A program made the position numbers and the translations under genes. Positions 11,240 through 23,462 of a DNA stretch of 64,000 nt are shown here, in pieces. Positions within the stretch are counted from its first letter, which is position 1. Every line of letters begins with the position of its first letter. The notes under the pieces are model-generated. The model was not told the origin of the DNA. It saw only the letters and a program-made list of their open reading frames with translations, and ran no database searches. This stretch comes from Calamus simplicifolius (taxonomy: Eukaryota > Streptophyta > Magnoliopsida > Arecales > Arecaceae), in NCBI GenBank assembly GCA_900491605.1, contig UESW01004011.1, positions 1,159,485 through 1,223,484 on the forward strand, given 5' to 3'.

Positions 11240-12770
11240 TTCCTTGGGATGACTATGGCATATCTCCAGTCTCTTGGAAGATCTACATCATTATGATCAT
11301 ATTAACATCATCGTCCTTATGTGAATCATCATCTTTAGCTTCTTGTTCATGATCAGAAGATACTTCAATATTAAGTTTTTCAAGATCTTTTTCAATTATG
11401 TTTGTATCTTCCTCATCATCAATCTTTTCAGATCTAGATGCTAAAGATTCATCAAAACTACATGAATGGATTCTTCAACTACTAAGGTTTTCTTGTTAAA
11501 GATTCTATATGCCTTACTAGTTGTTGAATAACCTAGAAAAATTCCTTCATCAGATTTAGCATCAAATTTTCCTAAGTTGTTTTTACCATTATTATGAATG
11601 AAACATTTACATCCAAATGCATGAAAGTATTTTATATTTGGTTTTCTTTCATTCCATAATTCATAAGGTGTTTTCTTTAATATTGGTCTTATTAAAGCTC
11701 TATTTAAGATGTAACATGCTGTGTTAATAGCTTCCGCCCAAAAATACTTTGGTAAGTTGCTTTCGCATAGCATGGTACGGGCCATGTCTTCTAAAGTTCT
11801 ATTTTTTCTTTCAACTACACCATTTTGTTGTGGAGTCCTAGGGGCTGAAAAATTATGATTAATTCCATTTTCAGTGCAAAATTTTCAAATAAGTGATTTT
11901 CAAATTCTGTTCCATGATCACTTCTTAGAGATACTATAGTAGTGTTTTTCTCATTTGTGACTTTCTTGAAGAATTTCAGGAATATCGAGAAAGTCTCATC
12001 TTTGTGAGCTAAAAACATTACCCAAGTATATCTAGAATAATCATCTACAATCACTAGACCATATTTCTTTCCTCCTAGACTTGTGGTTCTAGTTGGTCCG
12101 AAAAGATCCATGTGAAGTAGCTCTAGTCCCCTAGAAGTTGAAACAATGTTTTTAGATTTGAAAGAACTTCTAGTTTGTTTTCCAAATTGACATGCATCAC
12201 ATATTTTATTATTTTCAAAATCTAGTTTAGGTAATCCTTTAACTAAATCCATTTTAATTAGTTTTGAAATAAGGTGTGTGCTTGCATGACCTAATCTACG
12301 ATGCCACAACCAACTAATATCATTTATGTTAGCATTGTCAGCAATTAAGCAATGACTACTCTAGATAATTTTGTCTAAGTCAACTAAGTATACATTGCCA
12401 TGTCTATAACCAGTAAAACAATGCTATCATCAATAGAATTAGTTACAGTGCATAAAGAAGATTTAAATGAAACATTAAAGTTTTTATCACATAATTGACT
12501 TATACTAATTAGATTATGCTTCAAACCATTAACATAAAGTACATTATCAATAAATAGATGGAGTTATGCGAACTTTACCAAGGCCCATAATTTGACCTTT
12601 ACCGTTATCGCCAAACGTCACAACTCCACCTTTCTTTTCTTCTAGGGTGATGAATTCATCTTTGTCACCCGTCATATGTCTTGAGCAGCCACTATCAAGG
12701 TACCACTTTTTCTTTGATCTTTTGGCTACAAGACATTCCTGCAATATAATCAAACTTTATGTTAGGTACC
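11240..12770 (-). pseudogene. S2 pol: protease and integrase
   Basis: On the minus strand the protease motif WYLDSGCSRHMTGD (about 12660-12700, catalytic Asp in DSG) comes first. Next is the integrase zinc finger (HRRLGHAS ... CDACQFGKQ, about 12180-12310), then the catalytic core with LLHMDLFGPTRT, DHGTEFEN and NLPKYFWAEAIN. Frame changes occur near 12345-12545, 11815 and 11445. In this family the enzyme inserts the DNA copy with a 5-base target duplication, which agrees with GTGTG here. Confidence 0.78.
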
Positions 12771-14483
12771 CAAGCTTTCTTGGGTCCTTCATGGTTAGTA
12801 GCAACAAAAATTGTTCCTTTCGGAACCCATATTTTCTTAGCTTTAATATTTAACTTGTTGTTATTTAACGTTTTGCATTCAAATGATTTATGACCTTTTT
12901 CATTACATTTAAAACAAGTTATATTACTTTGGTTGGCTTTTATAAAAATATTCTTTAAAGATTTTGTTTCTTAATGTGTTATATCCCTAAACCAGCTTTG
13001 TCAAAAAGCTTTTTGACTATCTAAATCATGTTAAGTTTAGTTGAACTTAAAGTGAATTTCTCAACAATGTCTTTATATTTTTAACATCTTTCTTAAGAGA
13101 GTCATTTCTTTAGCTTGCTGTTCTTTATCTAAAGCTAAAGTTTCTATTTGATCTTTTAAATCTTTAGTTGAGTTTTTAGTTTCAGATTTTAACAAATCTA
13201 TTTCTTGATTAAGATTCTCTTTCTTTCCTAAGTTCTTCTTTTTCATTAGTTAAGTTCTTAACTTCTAAAGCTAATTCATTTTTACTTTTAGCTAAACTAA
13301 TATTGTCATTTTTCAAAATTTATATTTCTTTTTCAAAATTTAAAATCAATCATAAGTTCATTGAAAGCCTCAAACATTTCATCAAATGTAAATCATCATT
13401 TGAGTTTCAGAACTTACCTCATTGTCGTTGTCGTCGTCGTTGGCCATGAAGCAAATATTGGCAACTTCCTTTTGTTCTTCTTCTTCGACGAGGAAGATTC
13501 ATCAGACCATGTTGCCATGTATGCTTTCTTCTTTTTCTTGTAGGCCTTCTTTCAGTAAAGGACAATCATATAAAGTGCCCTGGCTTTTTACACTCATAAC
13601 ATACTAAGGGCTCTTTTCTTTTTCTTTCTCTTGTCCTTTTTCTTATCCTTTTCTCCTTCAATCTTGCTCCAAATTTCTTTTTATGGAAGGGCCTTTTTCT
13701 CATAAACTTTCTGAATTTTTGGCCAAGAGAGCAGTTTCCTCATCATCTTCATCATTACTTTCACTGCTGCTCTCTTCCATTTCTGCAGCTTGAGGGCAAT
13801 GTTTTCTTCTTTTTGTTTCCTCCTCAACATGCTGCTTCATTGTTAATTCGTGGGTCATTAGGATCCTAGAAGCTCCTCTAAGGGTAGTGCATTGAGGTCT
13901 TTGGCTTCTTGGATTGCAGTGACTTTTGCTTCCCACGATCTTGGTAGTGACCTAAGAATTTTGCGAACAAGATCAGCATTAGTATAAATTTTCCAAGACT
14001 TTTCAAACCATTCACAATATCAGTGAATCTAGTGAACATGCATGTGATGGTTTCAGTTTGTTCCATTGTAAACAATTCATATTTATGAACCAAAATATTT
14101 ATCTTTGATTCTTTTACTTGGTTTGTTCCTTCATGTGTAATTTCCAACCTATCCCAAATTTCTTTTGCGGAATTACAAGTTGAGATTCGGTTGAATTCAT
14201 TTGAGTCTAAGGAACAATATAAATATTAATGGCTTTAGCATTAAGTTGAGCCATTCTCCTATCATTATCATTCCAATCCCTTTCGGGCTTTAGGAACAAT
14301 AGTGCCATCAATAAGTGTGTGGGTGTACTAGGTCCATTAATTATTACTCCCCACAATCATAATCAGAAGCTTGAATGAATATCCTCATTCTAGCTTTCCA
14401 ATATGAATAGTTGGTTCCATTAAATAAAGGAGGTCTATTCGTAGAATGACCTTCAGCAAAACTGAACCAATTTGTGTTGCCAT
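12771..14483 (-). pseudogene. S2 gag
   Basis: The start is the ATG at 14483. The N-terminal part resembles the copia-type gag polypeptide family (the S1 copy shows FNGTNYSYWKARIRIF clearly). The middle is lysine/glutamate-rich and helix-forming (about 13100-13350), then comes the zinc knuckle of CX2CX4HX4C form near 12860-12900. Acidic EEETKRRKH and SSSESNDEDDEETALLA stretches lie around 13700-13830. Frequent single-base changes break it into several frames. Gag would form the particle that packages element RNA. Confidence 0.72.
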
Positions 14484-14531
14484 ATGGATCTTTAGCCCTT
14501 GATCGTGAGATCAAATTCTAAATGAGCACTT

Positions 14532-14543
14532 GCTCTGATACCA
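14532..14543 (-). other. S2 primer-binding site (initiator tRNA-Met)
   Basis: The minus strand reads TGGTATCAGAGC two bases inside the 5' LTR edge. It is complementary to the 3' end of plant initiator tRNA-Met, the usual primer for Ty1/copia. This fixes the element's orientation. Confidence 0.92.
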
Positions 14544-14545
14544 AT

Positions 14546-16213
14546 TGTTGGCCCAGATGGCAACCCAAGAGGGGGGGGTGAATTGGGTTCTTAAAAATTT
14601 AAGACTTTTTAACTTTAATTGATTAGTTAGCAAGATGTGCAAGTGAGATTAACTAATAAGCAATACAAGCAAATAAAGAGATAGAGAAGAGAAAATATGC
14701 ACGGCAAACACAAGATAATTTTATAGTGGTTCGGTGCAACCAACACCTACGTCCACTCCCAAGATTCACTTGGGTCCACACTATAATCTCTCTAGATTAC
14801 AGCCGAGTTGTTTTCCAAGCTCACAACTCAAACTTGTTGTTTTCCGGGTGCACAACGAACCCAGCTGGTTTTACGGGCTTACCAGCACAAAACCCTACAC
14901 GTTGTTTTTCACGGGCTCACAACTAACCCAACACAAGCACTCCGGCTTGTAACGAGGTATACCAACCTCCACTGATTCAATCCACTGATTGAATCAGCAA
15001 ACAATAAATAAAGTGTTTGTAACAAAATGCTCCCTTGAGCAAATATACAAATGAAGTAAATAAAAAAAGGGTTAGAAAAGCCTGATGGTTTTGCAGATGG
15101 TTGGCTTTGGCTTTCTTCCCTTCTTCTCCTTGAAGTTGAATCAGCCTCAGCAAGATTCTTGACGTTGAAAGCTTTGGAGAAGCCTCTTTTTGAAAATCTG
15201 AAGATTTTGACTTGATTGCTTTTGGATTCCTTTGACTTTGAGATGATTTGGAGCAGACGAATCTTCTCTCTGGATTGAATCTCTCCTTGAATCAAATGAT
15301 TCTACAATACTCTCAGTTTCCCTTTTTTTGAATTCAATAGGCTCTCTTTTTTCTCTCTTTTTCTATTTCTCTTTTCTTTTTCAATATGATAAATTTGAAG
15401 GCTCCTCTATTTATAGATCCTGAAAAATATAGCCGTTAGACACAGAAAAATAGCCGTTATTCAAAATATTACCGTTGGTGCTGATGTGTCATCTCAAAAA
15501 TTTTCGCCCAGATTCCGGGGAGTCGGCTCGAGTACTGTGCGAGTCGGCTCGAACACGCGAATCCAGAAACGCACCAAAAAGTGAATTTTAGGGGTCGACT
15601 CGCGAAAACTGGGAGTCGACTCTTGACTTTCAGGGGTCGACTCGCGAAAAGCTGGGAGTCGACTCGAGAAGGCACTCAAAAATGAGTCTTTCTGCCGTCT
15701 GAGCGAGTCGGCTCGAGTACAGTCGAGTCGGCTCGAGAAGGTTCAGGGGTCGACTCTTGAAAACTCAAGTGTCGACTCGAGACAACATTAAAAATCAGAG
15801 GAGTCGACTCGGAAACTCTCGAGTCGGCTCGGGAGATACAAAAATCAGAAAACATTCTGATTTGCTTTGAAAATCATCCCAACCAACTTTGAAATATAAA
15901 TATGACTTGAATAATGTTGATTTAACAGTAATGCTCAATTTCAAAGCATTTTCATTAAGTCATTGATCTTTAAAAGAGTGGTATAAAAATCATTTTTGAA
16001 TTCATAAGTATAGCTCACTGAAACATATATAATTGATTCATGAAACTCATTACATTTAACAGTTCATAGTTTCCAATTTGAAATTGCTCATAGTAAGAAT
16101 ATTTCATTGATTGACTTAACATGTTCATAGCCTTTTAGAAAGTAAAGTAATGTCTTTTGGAAATCATCAAAATCAATAAGTTGGGGCAATTATGTTTCAA
16201 TAATTTCTCAACA
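14546..16213 (-). repeat. S2 5' LTR (right)
   Basis: This 1668-base LTR pairs with 5763-7404. It has the same array (15515-15835), AACGG triplet and TATAAATA box (near 15410). Differences from the left copy are mostly short insertions or deletions, for example a 10-base insertion within the array at about 15785. The right edge CTCAACA is followed by the target duplicate GTGTG. Confidence 0.88.
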
Positions 16214-16218
16214 GTGTG

Positions 16219-17100
16219 CTAAGAGGTTTAACAACTTTCATTTCAAACTTCTTAAGAATTTCCTTAGTGTATTTCATTTGGTTAATGAAGATTTCCTCTC
16301 TTTCTTGTTTGATTTGAAGTCCAAGGAAGAAATTTAATTCTCCCATCATGCTTATTTCAAATTCTTCCTGCATTAACTTTGAAAAATCTTGACTAAGAGG
16401 ATTGTTAGTAGCACCAAATAATATATCATCCACATAAATTTGTACCACTAATAAATCTTTCTCCTTTTTAAAAATAGGGTTTTATCAATATTACCTCTAG
16501 AGAAATTATTTTTAATCAGAAATTCACTAAGTTTATTATACCAAGCTCTATGTGTCTGCTTTAAACCATAAAGTGCTTTATATAATTTAAAAATATGATT
16601 TCAAAATTTATGATCCTCAAAACCAGATGATTGTTCAACATAAACTTTCTCATTTATAAAACTGTTTAAAAATGCACTTTTCACATTCATCTGAAATAAA
16701 TTAATGTTCATGCAACATGCAAATGCAAGTAGTAACCTTATGACTTCTAATCTAGCAACAGGTGCAAAGGTTTTATCAAAATCAAAACCTTCTTCCTGAT
16801 TATATCCCTTTGCAACTAATCTAGCCTTATTTCTAATAACAATGTCATCTTCATCTAACTTATTTTTAAATACCCATTTGGATCCTATAACTGAATAATC
16901 TTTAAGTCTATCAACTAAGGTCTATACCTTATTCCTAGTGAACCGATTCAATTCCTCTTGCATGGTTAACATCCAATAATTATCTTTTTCAGCTTTCTCA
17001 ATTGTTTTGGGCTCTATATGAGACACAAATGCAATATGATTATTGATATTTCTTATGGATGATCTAGTTCTTACTCCTTGAGATAGATCACCTATGATTA
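16219..17100 (-). pseudogene. S1 pol: reverse transcriptase (right of S2)
   Basis: The frame holds the catalytic YVDDILFGATNN (about 16400-16440) and EFEISMMGELNFFLGLQIKQ (about 16310-16370). Upstream on the minus strand are decayed forms of the YGLKQAPRAW, QPPGFED and FAPVARLE motifs. Several stops and shifts are present. It joins the fragment ending at 5757 once S2 and one GTGTG copy are discounted. Confidence 0.75.
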
Positions 17101-18640
17101 GGTCCTTTGGATGACCATAAGCATATCTTCAATCTCTAGGTAGATCTGTATCATTACGAGTAGTATCAATACCATCATCCTTAGGTGAGTCATCATCCTT
17201 AGCTTTAGGTTTATGATCTGAAGATACATCAACATTCAACTTTTAAAATTTCTTCAAGTCAAGTATATTAGTATCTTTCTCATCATTTTTTTCCGAACTT
17301 AATGCTAAAGACTCATCAAACACTACATGAATTGACTCTTCTACAATCAAATACTTCTTATTGAACACTTTATATCCCTTGCTAGATGTAGAATAACCTA
17401 AGAAGATACCTTCATCTAACTTCACATCAAATTTTTGTAAATTATCCTTTCTATTATTATGAATGAAACATCTACACTCAAATGCATGAAAGTAACTAAT
17501 ATTAGGTTTCCTATCATATCATAGTTCATAGGGAGTTTTCTTAAGGATTGATCTAATCAAGGCTCTATTTAGGATGTAATATGCTATGTTTATAGCTTTC
17601 GCCCAAAATATTTTGGGAGTTAGCTTTCATATAGTATGGTACGGGCCATGTCTTCTAGAGTCCTATTTTTTGTTTCTACCATCCCATTTTGTTGAGGTGT
17701 CCTAGGTGCTGAAAAATTATGATGGATGTCGTTTTTAATACAAAAATCTTCAAATAAATAATTTTCAAATTCAGTCCCATGATCACTTCTAAGAGATACT
17801 ATGGTAGTATTTTTCTTATTTGTGACTTTCTTAAAGAATTTCAGAAATACTGAGAAAGTATCATCTTTATGAGCTAAAAAGAATACACAAGTGAATCTAG
17901 AGTAATCATCTACTATCACAAGACCATATTTCTTTTCTTCTAGACTAGTGGTTCTAGTAGGTCCGAAAAGATCCATGTGTAGTAGCTCAAGTGGCCTAGA
18001 AGTAAAAATAATATTTTTAGATTTGAAAGAATTTCTAGTTTATTTTTTAAATTGACATGCATCACAAACTCTTTTGTTTTCAAAATCTAATTTTGGAATA
18101 CCTTTAACCAAATCCATTCTAAGCAATTTTGAAATCAAGATGTGCTTGCGTGACCTAGTCTACGATGCCATAGCCATCAACCTCATTTACCTTAGCATTA
18201 TTGGCAATTAGGCAATGATTACCTGTAGATAAATTATCCAAGTCAATTAAATATACATTGCCATTTCTATTTCCAACAAAAATAATGTTATTGTCAATGG
18301 GATCAGACATTGTGCAGATAAATGCTTTAAAGAAAACTTTGAAACCTTTATCGCAGAGTTGGCTAATGCTAATCAAGTTATGTTTTAAACCATCTACATA
18401 TAAGACATTTTCAATAAAAATGGATAGAATGATCTGAATTTTACCAATGCCCATGATGTGACCTTGACCATTATCTTCAAAGGTCACCACCACTCCACCT
18501 TTTTTAGCTTCAAGGATGATGAATTGATCTTTGTCATCCGTCATGTGTCTTGAACAGCCGCTATCAAGATACCATTTTCTTTTCAATCCTTTGGCTGCAA
18601 GACATGCCTGCAAAGCAATCATATCTTATGTTTAGTACCC
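17101..18640 (-). pseudogene. S1 pol: protease and integrase
   Basis: Protease WYLDSGCSRHMTDDKD lies near 18525-18570. The integrase zinc region is near 18060-18170. The core has MDLFGPTRTTSLEEKKYG, SDHGTEFENYLFED and APRTPQQNGMVETKNRTL (about 17650-17975). The target-proximal region KLDEGIFLGYSTSSKGYKVF is at 17360-17425. Stops split it into at least three frames. S1 is more diverged from S2 and S3 than they are from each other, in line with its being the older host. Confidence 0.76.
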
Positions 18641-18797
18641 AAGCCTTCTTGGGTCCTTCATGATTAGTAGCAACAAACATAGTTCCTTTTAGAACCCAAA
18701 TCATATTACTTTTATAACTAGCATTCACATGTAATATTTTATGATTGCAAACATAAGATTTATGTCCTTTCTTGCCACATAGAAAACAGAAAATATA
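18641..18797 (-). pseudogene. S1 gag C-terminus (zinc knuckle), cut by solo LTR
   Basis: On the minus strand the zinc knuckle CFLCGKKGHKSYVC (CX2CX4HX4C) is intact at about 18735-18790. It is followed by the basic tail that leads to the gag-pol junction. A solo LTR interrupts the frame just upstream of the knuckle. Removing it with one target copy rejoins codons for EKDIFCFLC. Confidence 0.72.
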
Positions 18798-21142
18798 TGT
18801 TGCCTAGATGTAGCAACCCAAGAGGAGGATGAATTGGATAATTAAAAATTTATTATTAGCACAGATTGTGCCTTAACCCTAATTGAGATTTAATTGGCAG
18901 CGGTGTAGTGAAGTGCACAGAACAATATCACAGAAAATCAAGCAACCACAAAACACAAGAGAGTTTATAGTGGTTCGGTGCCAAACTCAGCACCTACGTC
19001 TACTCCCCAAAAACCTTTAGAAATTTCACTCCAATCGTATCATAACGATTACAACCTTTAGCCTTTCCCGGCTAGCCCTCTTATTTATACGGCACAAGGC
19101 AGCCAAACCCCTAGCCTTACCAGGCTAGTCCTCTTGTTTCACGGCACAAGAAAGCCAACCCCTAGCCTTACCCGGCTAGTCCTCTTGTTTAACGTCACAA
19201 GGAAGCCAACAAAAACCAAGGGTTAACTCTAACCCCTTTTACAAATTTTCAGAATAGATAAGAACAAGTAGCTCCTATAATGAGCAAATATTCAAGAAAT
19301 ACTTTACAATTTTTGTAGTAAATCCTCAGCAATAAATGAATAACTTCGAGGTAGCTGAAGCTTTGAATGCTTGAGGGCTTTAATGGATCTGGACGACTTT
19401 GAGCATTGAATGATCTTCAAGATTTTTGTCAACTTCAATGCACAGCAACTTGCTTTTCAACACTCCAAAAAATATGCAATAAAAGCTCTTTTTCTTGAAT
19501 TTCTTTCTCTTCTTTTTCTCTTTCAGATTCGTCATTTTGTTCTTCTAATCTCAGCTATTCAAAGCATTCCAACATCAAAAATATCCGTTAGACACATTTG
19601 AAATAAATGAAAGTAAAACGGGAAGAAAAGATAACCGTTGAGATTATTTCCCTTAAGCATTGAATGCACTAAATCCATTTGAGAAAGGAAGATCTCTACC
19701 ATAATCCAAGAGATCAAAAGTTAGTATAGCTAAAAATAGAAATCAATTAAATAAGAGAAAGAGTGAGAGAGAGAGAGAGCACACCCAAATAACAAAGAGG
19801 TAGCTGACTGGAATTAATTCTAGGTAGCTGAAGGCTTGAAGACGCTCGGCCAAGAAGGAGAGAAAAGCCACAAGCTAGCTAAAGCAAGATCCTAGCTAGC
19901 TAATTTTGAAAGCTCCACGGCAAGAGGGAAAGGCTTCAGATTCAATAGATAAAGTAGTTAGCTCTCCAGCTAACTATCCACAAAGAGCACACGGCTTGAA
20001 GTTCATCCCAGGGAAAAGTAGCTAACTCCTTAGCTAGCTCACCAAAAAGTCATACGACTAGGAGTCCAATCAAGAAACACTAGTTAGCTCTCTAGCTAAC
20101 TAAGCCAAAAAGTAGTTAGCTCTTAGCTAACTAAGCAAGCATCCATCGTTACAACAAGGTAGTTAGCTCTCCAGCTAACTAGAAAAAGGAGGCTCACGGC
20201 TTGGAGAAGGAAATCAGCCAACAACAGAAGACGAGTTAGCTCTTTAGCTAACTAAGTTCAAAACTTCATGGCAAGAGGAAAAACTTCTGTCCAAGTCAGC
20301 TAGCTCCTTAGCTAGCTAAGAAATTCATCCATTCGCCCAAGAAAAGATTAGTTAGCTCTCCAGCTAACTAAAAATGGCATGCACACGGCTTGGAGAGGAA
20401 CCTGTAAAAAATAGTTAGCTAACAATGAAAAGTAGTTAGCTTCCAAGGCAAAGCAGTTAACTAACGGGGTATGCTAGCTAGCTAAGAGAAGCACCCAGCT
20501 AGCTCTCCAGTTAGCCAAAAACAGGAACCGTTCGGCCATGCAAAGTAACAGGGAAAATTAGTTAACTAAAGATGAAGCCAGCTAGCTAAGAGGAAGGATG
20601 GGTTAGCTAGTTAGCTAACTGAGTCCAATAGCATTCGGCCAGCATAAAGATAAGGCAAAAAGTAGTTAACTAAAATAGAATTCCAGCTAGCTCAGAAAAA
20701 GGCCAAGCTAGCTAACCAGCTAGCTAGAAAAGAGCATGGTTCGGCTAGCATAAGGAACAGGGAGTCATAGTTAGCTAAAATAGAATTCCAGCTAGCCAAG
20801 GAATGGACCAGCTAGCTATCCAGTTAGCTAAAAAAGAGAACCATTCGACCAGCCCACTGTAGGATAGTGTCAGTTAGCTAACAAATGTGTCAGCTAACTA
20901 GACGAAAGGATAAGCTAGCTAACTAGCAAGCTCCCACAATAATGCAAACGGCCAAGGATACAAATGGATCAAATAGCTATCTTCCAGGTAACAAATAAGA
21001 ATGAAAGAGATATACTCCCAACAGATTTTACTTGATAAGGTTCATTTGTAAAACATCTGTACTTCCCTGCATCAAGCTTAAATGAATAGAATTAATCTTT
21101 ACTTAATTATTTGTAATCATCAAAATCAATTCAGGGTCAACA
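18798..21142 (-). mobile_element. Solo LTR of a distinct Sirevirus-like family
   Basis: This 2345-base segment begins TGTTGCCTAG and ends GGGTCAACA, the terminal pattern of the Sirevirus LTRs here (shared AGCAACCCAAGAGG next to the end). It has no interior. Flanks are ATATA (18793-18797) and ATATC (21143-21147), a 5-base target duplication with one change. The interrupted gag frame is restored by removing it, which supports a true insertion followed by LTR-LTR recombination. The U5-like block with GTGGTTCGGTG is at 18970-19000. Two CCGTT (AACGG) motifs are near 19586 and 19637. Confidence 0.82.
19800..20960. repeat. Dense inverted-repeat array of TAGCTA type inside the solo LTR
   Basis: Over about 1.15 kb the sequence is full of short hairpins of the form AGTTAGCT-N4-AGCTAACT and AGCTAGCT-N4-AGCTAGCT. 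Loops are most often CTCC, CTCT or CCTT. They alternate with unrelated 15-30 base spacers such as GGCTTGGAGAGG. I count about 20 paired arms by eye. Spacing is irregular, so it is neither a microsatellite nor a CRISPR array. It occupies the same U3 position as the GAGTCGACTC arrays in S1-S4 but has an unrelated motif. Confidence 0.85.
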
Positions 21143-22581
21143 ATATCTTTTTCAATCGATTTCTTTACAAAGAAATTATTAACAAATTTTTATTTCTTAT
21201 GTGGTTTGTAACTCAAACCAGCCTTATCAAAAATAACTCTTTGATTACTTAAAAGTAAATTTAGTCTTTCCGAGCCATAAGTAAATTTGTCAACAATGCT
21301 CTTGTATTTTCAAGTTCATTTTTTAAACTCTGATTTTCAGCAAAAATCACATTTTTCTCTTTTTTTTTAAACTTACTTTTCAAATTTTTGCTTTTCAAAT
21401 TCAATGGCAAATTCTTTTTTTTTATAGAAGATTTAGATTTTCTATTTTTAAAACTTTGTTCTTTGTTCTTAAAACTTTAAAATCATTCATCAATTCATTG
21501 AAAGCATCATAAAGTTCATCAAATATAAAGTTATACATGGGGGTTTCAGAATTTACCTCTTCTTCTTCATTTGTCATAAGACATATGTTGGCAACTTCTT
21601 GTTGTTCATCTTCGGATGAAGATTTCTCACTGTCGTTCTAAGTTACAACATAAGCTTTTTTTTTCTTTCTATATCCCTTCTTGAGTTAAGGACATTCAAA
21701 TCTAAAATATCCAGGCTTTTCACATTCATAGCAACTCAAAGAATCTTTCTCTTTTTCCTTATCTTTTTCTTTATCTCCTTCCAACTTGACACCCATTTTT
21801 CTTTTATGAAACGGCCTCCTTTTTTACATAAATTTCTTGAACTTTCTTGCAAGGAGAGCGGTGTCACTGTCGTCTTCATCTTTTTCACTGCTGCTTGTTT
21901 CTTTTTTAGTAACCTTTAATGCAATCATTCTTTTGTTTTTTATGTCTTCTTCTTGATATTGCTTCATATTGAGTTCATGGGTCATGAGTGATCCAAGGAG
22001 CTCCTCCAAAGGTAAAGTATTGAGATCTTTGGCTTCTTGGATTATTGTCACTTTAGCTTTCCATGCTCTTGGAAAGGACCTAAGAATTTTTTGAACAAGT
22101 TCAGAATTAGTATAGGTCTTTCCAAGACTCTATACATGCAAGTGATGGACTCATTTTGATCCATGTTAAAGAGTTCGTATATATGCACAAGAATGTTAAT
22201 CTTGGACTTTTTAACTTGGTTGGTACCCTCATGGATAACTTTCAACCAATCCCATATCTCCTTAGCTGATATGCAAGTGAATATTCTATTGAATTCATTT
22301 GCATCCAAGGAGCAGTATAGGACATTCATAGCCTTAGCATTGAGCTGGGTTATTTTTTGATCATTTTTATTCCAATCCCTTTTGGGCTTAGGAATAATGG
22401 ATCCATCAACTATGTGTGTAGAAGTGCTAGGACCATTGATAATGACACTCCATAAATCATAGTCTAAAACTTGAATGAATATTCTTATTCTAGCTTTCCA
22501 ATATGAATAGTTGGTGCCATTAAACAAAGGTGGACGATTTGTGGATTGTCCCTCGAAAAAAGAACCAGCTTGAGCTGCCAT
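21143..22581 (-). pseudogene. S1 gag N-terminus and middle
   Basis: The ATG at 22581 starts MAAQAGSFFEGQSTNRPPLF. The copia gag domain includes NGTNYSYWKARIRIF, RDWNKNDQKITQLNAKAMN and ISAKEIWDWLKVIHEGTNQ, down to 22048. It then shifts frame into 22051-21824 (EELLGSLMTHELNMKQY) and an acidic SSSEKDEDDSDTALLARKF segment. A Lys/Glu-rich helical region follows to 21143. Several single-base indels and a frame break near 22130 disable it. The N-terminal 150 residues are the best preserved gag in the window. Confidence 0.78.
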
Positions 22582-22628
22582 TTGGATCTTTAGCTCTTGA
22601 TTGTTAAATCAAGGAAGAATGAGCACAA

Positions 22629-22640
22629 GCTCTGATACCA
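22629..22640 (-). other. S1 primer-binding site (initiator tRNA-Met)
   Basis: The minus strand reads TGGTATCAGAGC immediately inside the right LTR of S1. The LTR terminal base pair next to it has mutated (TATTGG in place of TGTTGG at 22643). Confidence 0.88.
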
Positions 22641-22642
22641 AT

Positions 22643-22731
22643 TATTGGCCCAGATGGCAACCCAAGAGGGGGGTAAATTGGGTTCTTAAAAAAAATTTGG
22701 TGCTTAAAAATAATTTTACAATTAATAGTGT
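22643..22731 (-). repeat. S1 5' LTR, piece 1
   Basis: The first 89 bases of the right LTR of S1 correspond to 876-965 of the left LTR. They include the G-run and the TTAAAAATAATTT stretch. The LTR is then interrupted by T2 and resumes at 25350 with AATGCACAAGAAAG. Confidence 0.82.
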
Positions 22732-23462
22732 TGCTGCCAAATCACTTTCGAGAAGCGTCGAGCAAGAAAGGAGCTTTGAGTCTTCAGAATGATACGACCG
22801 CTTCCTGTAACCGGAAACCTGCAAGAAAAGTCCCGGACCCGTGGTTTCGGCGGGGACCCTCCGATGCTCAAGTTAGCGAATTGGAGAACAGGGATTAAAA
22901 TGAGATAGTAGAGATTGAGTCCCTTCCTCGTTGTGGGTCAGGGTCTTTATATACATGTTTGAGGTTCCCTCTTACCCTTCATAGATAACCATCGAATCTC
23001 ATCTTCCATTAAGATTAGCTCCATAGGCGGTAGGTGGGCGTACAACTGCTAAACATGCGTTGTAAATATCGGCAACTGCACACAGTATATCGGTAACCAC
23101 TCGTGATCTTGGCAAAAAGTGGGTGAGCGGGCTACGCGGCAGTCTTTGGTGTTTTAAATCACTAGGTTCAATATTCGAAGTTGGTTCCATGATTGAAACT
23201 ATGGGCCAAGAGCATGCGAGGCGAGACTCGAGGCCGAGGTCAGAGACATGCCGAGGCCGAGGCGGGGCTCGAGGCCGAGGTGGAGCTCGGGGCCGATGTT
23301 GAAGCTGAAATGAAGTTCGCGACTGAGACCGAGGCGAAGTCTGAAACCGAGGCCGAGGCCAAAGCCGAAGCCGATGCTGGGACTAGCTGACAAATTATTA
23401 CTTGGCTCTGAGAACTATGCGGACTGTTACTCTACCGCCTGGGGGCATGATCAGCCACATCA
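22732..23462 (-). repeat. T2 left LTR
   Basis: On the minus strand a TATA box, TATATAAAG, lies at 22953-22945. The part at 23193-23400 is a degenerate six-base repeat (GAGGCC, GAGCTC, GAAGCT forms). It reads as an alternating Glu-Ala frame on the plus strand; I treat that as repeat, not gene. The matching TATA site in the right LTR has changed to CTTTATGTA (about 24837). Confidence 0.7.

Larger units (their letters stand above)
5763..16213 (-). mobile_element. S2: full-length Sirevirus nested in S1
   Basis: This 10.45-kb element has two LTRs (5763-7404 and 14546-16213) flanked by the perfect 5-base duplication GTGTG (5758-5762 and 16214-16218). It lies in the same orientation as its host S1. 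The primer site complementary to initiator tRNA-Met (TGGTATCAGAGC on the minus strand) is next to the right LTR, and a polypurine tract is next to the left LTR. Gag, protease, integrase, RT, RNase H and the extra ORF are all recognisable, but each has frameshifts. The LTR pair shows few substitutions and many short indels, which points to a fairly recent insertion or to uncorrected indel errors. Confidence 0.9.

Noticed and set aside
19800..20960. CRISPR array
   Set aside because: Repeats are irregular in length and spacing, each is itself a hairpin, spacers are partly shared, and the setting is a plant LTR.
23193..23390. Alternating Glu-Ala open frame in T2 LTR
   Set aside because: It is produced by the GAGGCC-type hexamer repeat and occurs again in the second LTR with different length. 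There is no other sign of a gene.
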